Shown here one piece after another: positions 55,068-64,000 of a stretch of DNA of 64,000 bases (its first letter is position 1; each line of letters opens with the position of its first letter). The DNA comes from Rhodocollybia butyracea (Eukaryota; Basidiomycota; Agaricomycetes; Agaricales; Omphalotaceae). The notes beneath the pieces are model-generated. The model ran no database searches. It was not told the origin of the DNA and saw nothing but the letters and a program-made list of their open reading frames with translations. The position numbers and the translations under genes were made by a program. The DNA lies in contig JADNRY010000086.1 in the NCBI GenBank assembly GCA_015501585.1, positions 124,001 to 188,000 of the forward strand, in the 5' to 3' direction.

Positions 55068-55922
55068 CTATGGAACAGAACCGACGTAAATAATCTTGGT
55101 TCCTTCGCAGTCAAATATCTTCTTACTAACATCCTCTTCATCTTTCTTTCGAGCAATAGCTCTAGAATCTTTCAACCTCTCTACGCCCAGCTTGATACTC
55201 CTTATATGCGCCTCAATCGAGATCGGTACACCTGGAAGTTTGGGGCTTGACAAAGTTTTCTGCATAACTTCCATGTCGCCACAAAGTTGCTTTAGAAGAC
55301 GTAACGTCAAGGTGACGTGCGCCCAAGCTTGCCTCCGTACTCCCCCTATACCGTGAAGTAGCTCTAGGTTTTTATCATACCCCTTCAGCATTTGCCTGTT
55401 CCCACCAAACGAGGTCCAGATATCTCTGAGCAACTCAGTTTTCGCTGATGAGATCGCTGTGTCTTCTTGGACTGTCAATACGTGGAGAAGGGAGAGGTGT
55501 TCCTCCAGCCTGTCAATGTTCATAACCTCAACCTCAGCAAGGATAATAAGGTTTTCGACAAGTCCGGCGAGCGTTATCATTGAGTCAACAAATGCTTCGC
55601 GTATGACTTTGCAAGTGATCGATGGACGAGAATAAAAAGGGGTGAGTGCCCATGAGAAGATGGATGAAGATGGGGAGGATATAGACGAAAGTGTATTCAT
55701 GGTACATTTGTTGACAGCTATTATCCTACGCCAGCATCATGACTCGTAAGCTGTAGCAAAAACTGTCTTTAAGCAAAGGAAGAAACATACAAATCGACTG
55801 CGCCATATACTTTCAAACTGAAAAAGTTGTAGTCCTCTTCCCGATGAGCAAGCATCTTGAACAAACAAGGTTAAAGAGTCCACTGCGTCCACAGTCAGCA
55901 TAGCTAATTCATGGCAGAGCAT
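55068..55922 (-). CDS. Hypothetical helical/coiled-coil protein
   Basis: Exon 1 (55922 to about 55800) reads MLCHELAMLTVDAVDSLTLF VQDACSSGRGLQLFQFESI and ends at a GTATGT donor. Exon 2 (about 55700-55068) reads NTLSSISSPSSSIFSWALTP, then VENLIILAEVEVMNIDRLEE, HLSLLHVLTVQEDTAISSAK, KQLCGDMEVMQKTL and ERLKDSRAIARKKDEEDVSK. This is the pattern of a widespread unnamed agaricomycete family with long amphipathic helices. I could not place the acceptor so that both parts join in one frame, so an extra small exon or a frameshift is possible. No catalytic motif is visible. Function unknown. Confidence 0.55.
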
Positions 55923-56141
55923 TAAGATACCGAGGACATATCAGTTCGTGAGTTGGCTATATTCAACCAGAGTTATGAGCTCTACAACGACCAGTTTGGC
56001 TTATTTCTAGTGACAATCCAGATCCTCCTATTGTGTTGTCGAGTTACGCGTAGTACAAAGCCTTTCTCCACAATGGCCCCGCAAAGTTCACTGACTCAGG
56101 ACGAAAAGATTCCCGCAGTCAATCTGGGGCCCGTAGTGTAG

Positions 56142-57838
56142 ACAAAGTTATAAATTTAAGAAGCGAGAAACGAGCAGAGAAATAGGTAGGAAGTGCTAGA
56201 CGAGAAGCAGCCGCCTCGCTTTTCTATGCCTTTTTCTAATCAAGACCCGGCAAAAACGGGGCCGGCTTTAGCGTCCCGCTTACAATCAAGGACTTGACGT
56301 GCCGTTTGATGCCAGGTCGGCGCTCGTGGGAAGTTTTTCATTCTTTCAACAAACCACCAAGTCAGGTAAGTCAGGTGTGCTCGCTCTGCATAACGACGCC
56401 AGCGAGTGTTTCAACCACGACAATGCACCTCTGAAAGATGACGATGACGGTCTGAAGGACACCAACCCGACCTAACAACGCCTAGAGGGCGAAAAGGGAC
56501 GCCCTTGGGGATGGGATGTTTCATGGCTTCGCATCTTGCTCTGTGTACTTTGCTAAATTCATTTTTAGCTATCTACAGAAGTATTCGTACACATCATACA
56601 CAAATGTCTACACCATCTATACATCTTTATCGCGTACCGGGCCGCAAACTGCTTGCACAGGAGCGTCTCTCCGAACACAGCGACGTTCTGCCTTGGTATC
56701 TCTTAACTTACGCTGGACGCGGCGTCGAAGGCGTCTATTTGGAACTGTATGCGATCGTGTATCTATCAATGATATTGTGTTTGACGAACCCTCTCATTAG
56801 CGAGGACGCCGATGAAGCTGCCAAAGATTACCCAAACGCCGAAATCCAACCATTCAACTCAGCGGAAAAAACTTATCTGTGAATGGTCTAAATACTGCGA
56901 ACAGAGCTCCTGGAGCGACGGCTGAACAGGCAAATCGGAAAGTTCAGAACGAAGTACTTTGCCTCTTGATGAAGAGCAGGTGATAGGGATACTCACAGAG
57001 AGGTCGACTGGCCTAATGGTGCAGGCCCACAAGCTCAAGTGCAACTGTGACCGTGATGACCCTCATAGCCGCATGCAAATTGCCAAGGCTTACTACGCGA
57101 ACGGAGGTCGCTGCAACCAGACCTACTACGCTGTAGCCACAACCAGTACCACTGTGATTTCTGCGAATGAGTTTGTGCTTTTTTCTCATCTAAATGTTTC
57201 CTAATAATCAAGGTCTTCTAGAGAGGACTCTCTTAGTCGTTTAACTGAATGGGAGGATTTGGGGTATGAGCCCAAGCTAATGGTCACTTCCGATCTGAAC
57301 ATAGCAAGGTGTTTTGTGTAGTTTCTATGTAGGCTGGTAGCTAAATGTACGCTCCATATTCATTTTCAACCGCTCATGCTGACTGAAACCTTCTCAGCAC
57401 ATGTCTTGTTGCGTAGCGGTTATCTCGGACATATTTCTTGCTTCGTGTTTGTATCTAACAGTCGTATGTTTGAATTGGTCAGCCCATGTTTATCAAAAGA
57501 TAGGACAAAATGACACGCCTGCAATTCGGTATCCGAGTGTGAATGAAATATCGCCCATGCCATGGTCATGTTTAGTATTGAGCACAGTACCATGCAGATT
57601 GACAAAGAAATCAGTTCAGAGTGTAGACACTATATAAAGTGTGTTACAAGAGAGGGGAATACACGAAAGGAATACGGGATACAGGAGAAGCAACGACCGA
57701 AATGAAGAAGCTGACGGTGAAGACGACCGATCCAGTCGCATGCACTTCAGGCAACCACATATTTGGTCTTATTAGTCTACACTTTTGTTACATTGACCTT
57801 ACTAAAAAGACTCAAAAACCTAGGCAAAACCCGGGCAG
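56142..57838. other. Unidentified coding-like fragments
   Basis: The plus strand has a 125-codon frame at 56505-56882 (LAIYRSIRTHHTQMSTPSIH) and another at 56959-57204 (LPLDEEQVIGILTERSTGLM, then KLKCNCDRDDPHSRMQIAKA). They could be exons of one broken gene, but no domain is recognised. Nothing supported between 57205 and 57838. Confidence 0.3.
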
Positions 57839-57840
57839 CT

Positions 57841-58441
57841 AGGTCATGACCTTGGGATTTAGGTCATGACCTGGGAATTAGGTCATGACCTAAAAGAGTG
57901 GTCATGACCTGGGAATTAGTAGGTCATGACCTAAAAGATTGGTCATGACCCAGGTCAGGTTGGTCTTTCCCTGGGGTTGGTTGGTCATGGCCTGGGGTGA
58001 GATAGGATATGGCCTAGGTGGGGCAGGGCATGGTCTAGGTGAGGGAGGGGATGGTCTAGGTGAGGGAGGGGATGGTCTAGGAGGAGGAGGGTATAGTCTA
58101 GGAGGAGAAGGATATGGTCTAGGAGGGGGAGATATAGTTAGTTTAAGAGGTGTAGGGTGAGAGTGGAGGATGGTGAGATAGAGAATATAAGCAAGAATGA
58201 AATATCATAGAATCATGACAAGAAATGTGTAGTAACATATTGGGATTTTTTACATATCTGAAGATTATGACAAGATCAAGCTAAGTCACAGTGCCCTGTT
58301 CTGGGTTGTCAGGCAAGCATGTGACTTACCTGACCTAGCTGATTCAGGTCATGACCTGGGTGAACTAGGTCATGACCTACTTGACCTAGGTCATGACCTA
58401 CTTGACCTAGGTCATGACCTACCTGGCCTAAGTCATGACCC
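57841..58441. repeat. AGGTCATGACCT palindrome clusters around a G-rich minisatellite
   Basis: Six copies of the palindrome (two of them shortened at one end) occur at 57841-57950 and five at 58345-58441. Between them lies a degenerate GATGGTCTAGGNGAGGGAGG array (about 57965-58150). The arrangement suggests one repeat element with palindromic subterminal clusters. Confidence 0.8.
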
Positions 58442-58449
58442 AAGCCAAT

Positions 58450-59400
58450 TTAAAAATTACTAAATTAGGAAATTTTTCCATTTTTTGCAGTGGATGAGGT
58501 CAAAGCTGTTTTTATTACCAAATAAGGCAATTTTCAAACACCTTAACCGGTTTTATGTTTTTTTAATAGAGTTAGATACATTTGGAAATTTTTATAAATT
58601 ACTATATTAGGCAATTTCATTTCAATAGACTTTTATTTCTTAATTAGGCAATTTCAAAAGTTTTGCAGTGGATGAGGCCAAAGCTGTTTTCATTGCCTAA
58701 TTGGAAGTGACAAATTTGCAGTGGATGAGGTCAAAGCTGATTTCATTACTTATTTGAAAAATGACAAATCTTTTGCAGTGGATGAGGTCAAAGCTGTTTT
58801 CACTACCTAATTAAGAAATGACAAAACTGAACACACAAACTGTGTACACTCTTTTCCTAAGGACAATAGCTTGTGGTAGACATCCAGACCTTTTGTTTAT
58901 ACACAGAATAGGTTGCTCACCTAAAATGAAGCCAATCCTGTGGTGGGAAGGGGCTGGATTGCAAAATATTTTTTGGATAACCTTTGATTGTAGTGGATGA
59001 GGCCAAAGCTGTATGCCCATAAAAGGAAATCAATGAAAAGTGTTGAGTCTAAAGATTGCTTGATATAACATGCAGATTGGCATGGATAAGGGTGATCCTT
59101 TTCATCCCCTGATGCCCTGATGTGCTGCCTACCCTTTCTGAGTCTCAGATATATTTAGATAGCCACTGGGAGATCAGTCTTTATTGATCTTTGAACTTTC
59201 CCATCAAAAACCTCATTTTTTCGAAATTAGAGGATAAGTATCAGAGAATCCAGGGCAGGGTGGGCCACAGGCTTCTAGGACATTGTACCCTGGTATAATA
59301 GGTACATTTAGACGACTCAGGAGTAGCCTATACTGTCCTGGGAGAGTGGGTAATAATTGATCTCTGTATATGTATGCATAAATTTCGCTTTTTGGACCAT
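58450..59400 (-). repeat. Dispersed repeat R1, inverted copy
   Basis: Inverted relative of 30780-31600, including five GTGGATGAGGYCAAAGCTG units at uneven spacing in 58490-58800 and one more near 58990. Confidence 0.75.
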
Positions 59401-59880
59401 CAAATCATTAATAGAGGCAGCTGTAGGCAAGGGATTGAGGAGAAACTCGAGGAATAGTGTACCAGGACTTGATATAGCATGTCTATAACAAAATATTCTC
59501 ACTATCTGAAGTTCTCCATATATATCCAAAATGTTTCCAAATCTGTGTCCCATTGATTACTTTGCTTTCAACCTGGGCTTCATCTTATACAGCTGCTTTC
59601 CCTTCACCTTGATCTAACTTCTGAGTTCTGACTCCAAGGCTGAGATTGCGCTTTACATTCATGATTCATAAGCCAGGTTTCTGGAGGATGCTGACCACTT
59701 GAGCAACAACAATATGTCAAGTCAGGGGAAAAAGCGAACATGTACTTCGAGTGCCTAGTAAAGTACTTATTAGTTGGGTTTGTACCATTCTCATTTGCTA
59801 CAGGTAAAAGAAAGGTTCGGCCCTTGCCGCAGTCGCGGCCATTCCCCCAGTGATAAATTATATAACTGTTGCAATGTTGA
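59400..59880. other. No feature recognised
   Basis: Unique sequence between R1 and the duplicated block at 59.9 kb; no gene is supported. Confidence 0.4.
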
Positions 59881-59884
59881 ACGT

Positions 59885-60401
59885 TCAGGAAGAAAGTGGA
59901 AAATCTGAACCACGTGCCAGACAGGAAAATTTACCAATGCGTCATCAAGGTGGGTCTACTAAATTTGGATGTCTGGCCATTTCTCGGCATGATCAATGAT
60001 TGATGATCCTTTATCTTATCTTACTTATAGTACCGCTTGTTCAGGATTCTGTCAATGTATGAGATTCGAGTTCTTTCTTTCTAGTGATCCGCGAGACCAT
60101 GTTTTGGGAAAAAATTGCGCGGCGGGCATGGTATCTCACACGCAAACTTCGCTGAGGTCGGCGAAGTCGCCAACTTCACCAACTCTTCTCCAGGTTCGCC
60201 AACTTCGCCGAGGTCACCAACTTCGCTGAGGTCACCAACTTCGAGGCCGAACTGCAAGTGTCGGATGATCAATCTGAAGCAGGGAGCCAGCTTGTAGAGA
60301 AGAAGTGGGGTATTGGGTTACTTAGCGATAATCGATGAGGTCTGTGGGGGCCAGCTCATCGTCTTCAACGATTCGGAAGATAACCGCATCCGCTTTGAAC
60401 C
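59885..60401 (+). repeat. Direct partial duplicate of the right inverted arm
   Basis: Matches 60510-61015 with a few percent differences (AGGAAGAAAGTGGAAAATCT against GTGAAAAATCT), and its GCGAAGTTGG cluster is longer. It ends where the inverted repeat begins (60402). Confidence 0.85.
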
Positions 60402-60940
60402 CCTATCGTATCGTATAGCGGATATCAAGCTAATTCTAATAGACGTCAATGGCGGTGAGGTTCTTGCTCAACATTTCACCTTAATTGTTATAAAATCATT
60501 CATGTTAGATGTTCAGGAAGAAAGTGAAAAATCTGAACCACGTGCCAGACAGAAAAATTTACCATTGTGGCATCAAGGTGGGTCTACTAAATTTGGATGT
60601 CTGGCCGTTTCTCGGCATGATCGATGATAGATGATCCTTTATCTTATCTTACTTATAGTACCGCTTGTTCAGGATTCTGTCAATGTATGAGATTTGAGTG
60701 AGTTCTTTCTAGAAAAGTGATCTGCGAGACCATGTTTTGGGAGAAAATTGCGCGGAGGGCATGGTATCTCACACGCAAACTTTGCCGAGGTTGGCGAAGT
60801 TGGCAACTTCGCCAACTCTTCTCCAGGTTTGCCAACTTCGCCGAGGTCACCAACTTCGAGGCCGAACTGCAAGTGTCAGATGATCAATCTGAAGCGGGGA
60901 GCCAGCTTGTAGAGAAGAAGTGGGGTATTGGGTTACTTAG

Positions 60941-62171
60941 TGATAATCGATGAGGTCTGTGGGGGCCAGCTCATCGTCTTCAACGATTTGGAAGATAACC
61001 GCATCCGCTTTGTCGTCTATGATCTCGACCTGCCAATTGGTTACTGCACAAATGCTGCCATTAAAAACAAGCCTAGCCTCATCCACAATGTTTCCGGTTT
61101 GTGAGCAAATACCCACAGCGGGTTGATGGTAGCACCCGGTAGTAGTTCTTTGGTACGGGAGGCTGCATTGAACGTGGAGCCTAGTTCCATTGGTAAATTT
61201 TTGGCCAATGATGCAAAGTTAGCACGAGGATGTTCACAGCCCTCAAATTCTCTGCTGGCAACTGCAATTGCTGACGAGTTTCTGAGTCCCCGCTCATAAA
61301 AGTGGGGCCCCGGCATATAGCGCATCCGCATTCTTGCCCTGATTTTGACTAAATATCTGCGTCGTTCTCGTTGTACCCCAAGTCGGAGCCTGAGAAATGA
61401 CTCCAGATTTGGAGGTCTGGTATGTGGGCGCGAGATTCTAGACCTGCGTTGATGTTTCTTATCCTTCTGTTTAGCAGGACAAGTCTTATGTTTATGCCCT
61501 GTCCATGATGACAATTAGAGCTTGAAGTACGGAAAGAAGTATGGAAAGAACCAGATGATGAATCCGAGTCAGACTCAGAGCTTGACGGGACATCAGGGTC
61601 ACTCGAAGGCGAAGACAAATGGCTATCTGAACTAGAGTCCGAAATCTTGAAAGCATCCTGAAGGGGCTTAACATCTGCCTTGCAAATCTTTTGAAGATTC
61701 GGACTCGGAAACAATGCTCTGTTGTTTTCCCTTATGAAGCTTAGCCTTCATTGATCCATTCATGGATCTCTTATGTGACTTGGTAGCCGAATCTTTGCAG
61801 TCACTAACTTGAGACCCGGCTTTAAAATTGGAAACAACTTGAATGTCCCTGACATCGTTCCAGTTCTGGAGAGTTGCGCGCTGCGTTAAAATCCTTCTCC
61901 AAACTCTCATAATGGGCAGGATACCAGGTAATGAGAAGTTTTTATTCACATTTGCAGATTTAGCGGTTTTAAAAGCACTCGGTGGACTCCCACCCTCCAG
62001 GGCCAGCATACAGGAGGTGGAATGCGGATGCGCTAACCAGGCGACTTTGACGGGACCCCACTTTATGAGCGCGGACTTTGACAACACGAGAGCGACAAAG
62101 AAGAGGACTGTCTGTAGTCACTTGAAGGCGGATTGTAGCCATCCCGGAGATCTTCCGAAGGCACGGCAACG
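60941..62171 (-). pseudogene. Degenerate gag-like region, inverted copy
   Basis: Mirror of 37240-38470, with the same frame breaks. Confidence 0.45.
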
Positions 62172-62180
62172 ACTGGGGAA

Positions 62181-62863
62181 AGAAGTTCCTAGACGAAAGC
62201 TATGAGCAGTGTTTTCGGTTAGTTGAGGCTAGGCTTGTTGTTAACGGAGGTGGAAGGGGTTGATTACTCCGAGGTTTTTACAGCGGTTTTAAGATTTGAA
62301 TCACTCAGGATCCTCATAGCGGTATGGGTTTCGCTCGGATACTTCATCTGGCAGATTGATTTTGCCTCGGCTTACCTGAATGCAGAGATGAAGGAGAATA
62401 TGGATGTCCGCCCACCTGAAGGCTTTGAAGGTAGAGGATTGGGAAAGGTTATGCGGGTGAAGAAGTCAGTATCTGGGTCAATGCAAGCAGGAAGGGAGGA
62501 ACTGGTGGAAGCAGTTAGATCGGATTTGGGATACACTCGCTCGTAAGCTGATCAATGCGTAAGGTCGAGGAAGCTGGATTTAAAGGAGACGATGACGGGG
62601 ACCTATACAAATGACATGTTAGGTGGATCTTCGTCAAAGGAAGAAATGGTTAGAGCAAAGGAGGAAATCGGAAGCAGGTATCGGATAAAGGAGACTGACA
62701 CGGTACATTTCGCTCTAGGTATGAGGCTGGTACACTATCCATGCTGGCCTACTGGGACCAGTTTCTGACTAAGTTTGGGCTCCAGGATCTCAAATCAAAA
62801 TCGACACCCAATTCGGACAAGGAGCTTGTCAACCTGACATAGCGTATGAAACTAATGACTTAT
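62181..62863 (+). pseudogene. Copia relic B reverse transcriptase, inverted copy
   Basis: Mirror of 36548-37230, including the altered YTNDM motif. Its 62646-62863 portion is the inverted copy of the 218-bp segment. Confidence 0.8.
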
Positions 62864-63211
62864 TGTTGGAACTAAGAGACACGTTAGTACGATGTACAAC
62901 TAAGCTCAGCCAGAAGTGATGAAGGCTTAATCATATTACCATACCTAAGAGACACGTTAGTACGATGTACAACTAAGCTATAGGTACAGTATGAGCATAA
63001 TGGACATAGAGCATAAGTATAATAGACATACCTCAGCCAGAAGTGATGAAGGCTGAGGAAAAGAAGGGAACGTCAATATGTACAGTATAAGTAGAAATCC
63101 GTATCAATGAAATAAAAGTTAAAACAAATGATAAGAACTCGGGTCTGATATCTACTCGGTATTGGAGCTGTACATACCGGCGGCCATATACCGCGGACCG
63201 AATATCCAACA
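62864..63211 (-). mobile_element. Copia A 3' LTR, inverted copy
   Basis: Mirror of 36200-36547; TGTTGGA and TCCAACA ends are intact. Confidence 0.9.
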
Positions 63212-63263
63212 CTCCCCCTCAACGAGAATGCATTGGGACAAGTCCCAGTAGTCGAGTTGCCTG

Positions 63264-64000
63264 TCAATGAGTTTCACCATCAAGAGCTTTGGTGAATATG
63301 TCGGCGACATTATCCCTAGAAGCAACAACAGCTGTCTGAATATCACCGCAATGAACCGCTTCACGAATCCAGTGGTGGTGAATTTTGATATGTTTGTTTG
63401 CATTAGTGACTTGGTCAGAATTAATGTTCTTCAAAGCCGAAGATGAATCAACAAACATCTGAGTTGGTTCAGGTTGAGTGAAGTCGAGTTCCTGGAGAAG
63501 GGAGCGGAACCAAACAACTTCCCTACCACAAGATCCAGCTGCATAATATTCAGCTTCACTGGTGGAAGTCGCAACAGCAGTCTGTTTCCTTGTATACCAG
63601 GAAAAACAACCTGTACCGAAAGTGAGGGCGGCGCCAGACACCGAACGACCATGTTCAAGGTGATCAACAAAGTTGGAGTCGGTATAGGCAAAGAAAAGGA
63701 GTGACTTGCCACCAAGGACGAGGACAAAGTCAACAGTCCCCTTCAAATAGCGAATAATCCGTTTCACTGCTTTCCAGTGGATATGACCGGGATTATGCAT
63801 GAACTGCGCTACTTGTTGGGTGCTGCGAGTGATGTCCGGGCGCGTTCGAGTGGAGGCGTGCATGAGAGAACCAACACCTTCAGCGTAGGGCACCAAGCGC
63901 ATCTCTCTCTGTTCAGGAGAATCATCAGAAGGACAATCAGTTTTGGACAATACCGTCTTTTCCATGGGTGTTCCAACGGGGTGAGCATCATCGAGTCGGA
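63264..64000 (-). pseudogene. Copia RT end and RNase H, inverted copy, cut by window end
   Basis: Same protein sequence as the end of the frame at 34186-36147: from the region around SRFRLDDAHPVGTPM through FAYTDSNF, TSTSEAEYYAAG and ADIFTKAL. The frame stays open to the window edge. Confidence 0.9.

Larger units (their letters stand above)
60402..64000 (-). repeat. Right arm of the near-perfect inverted repeat
   Basis: Inverse of 35411-39009. It carries R2 start (60402-60650), the minisatellite palindrome (60791-60815), the gag-like relic, Copia relic B, the right 218-bp duplication copy (62646-62863), the Copia LTR and part of Copia RNase H/RT. It is cut by the window end, so the true arm length is unknown. 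Confidence 0.95.

Noticed and set aside
57841..58441. AGGTCATGACCT as nuclear-receptor-like inverted half-sites
   Set aside because: Such receptors are metazoan; fungi lack them, and the clustered layout points to a repeat element.

Overview
The window looks like a transposon-dense, gene-poor stretch of a filamentous basidiomycete (agaricomycete) nuclear genome. The evidence is short GT..AG introns, a fungal-type alpha-kinase gene, a NACHT-type P-loop gene fragment, a MYND zinc-finger gene, and a mixture of PIF/Harbinger, hAT-type, CACTA, Copia and Gypsy elements. TTAGGG-type (TAACCC) tracts also occur inside repeats. No rRNA, canonical tRNA or CRISPR array was seen.

Layout. 1-1522: left-truncated Harbinger element carrying its accessory DNA-binding-like gene. 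3.3-4.4 kb: NACHT gene fragment split by a 619-bp hAT-type non-autonomous element. 8.2-9.7 kb: LTR-like repeat abutting the 3' end of an alpha-kinase gene (9.7-10.8 kb). 11.3-12.2 kb: Gypsy-type solo LTR. 12.2-15.95 kb: repeat units with telomere-like tracts, one interrupted by a 2.8-kb foldback element. 16.1-19.0 kb: a second, nearly full-length Harbinger element with accessory gene and DDE transposase, followed by a second hAT-type element. 20.3-22.0 kb: Gypsy remnant and a CACTA-like repeat block. 22.9-30.1 kb: diverged LTR-like repeats in both orientations with a nested solo LTR. 30.4-33.8 kb: dispersed repeats, a 57-bp tandem array and an AT-hook gene fragment.

33.6-39.7 kb: a 5'-truncated Copia element inserted in an older Copia relic, flanked by a 218-bp duplication, then gag-like relics. 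40.0-43.8 kb: a non-autonomous CACTA element holding a solo LTR and a PRP4-like kinase fragment. 44.0-46.5 kb: a decayed zinc-finger/coiled-coil gene. 47.8-49.5 kb: a Harbinger-type non-autonomous element with a Myb/SANT-like gene and a perfect TAA target duplication. 50.65-52.6 kb: the MYND gene, apparently intact. 53.3-55.9 kb: two further host-like genes. 57.8-59.4 kb: palindrome-rich and tandem repeats. 60.4-64.0 kb: an apparently identical inverted copy of 35.4-39.0 kb.

Functional reading: the host genes best supported as real are the alpha-kinase, the MYND protein and the coiled-coil protein near 55.5 kb. Most other coding sequence belongs to mobile elements in several states of decay. 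Many in-frame stops are TGA or TAG, consistent with C-to-T change. All coordinates of introns and element ends were read by eye.
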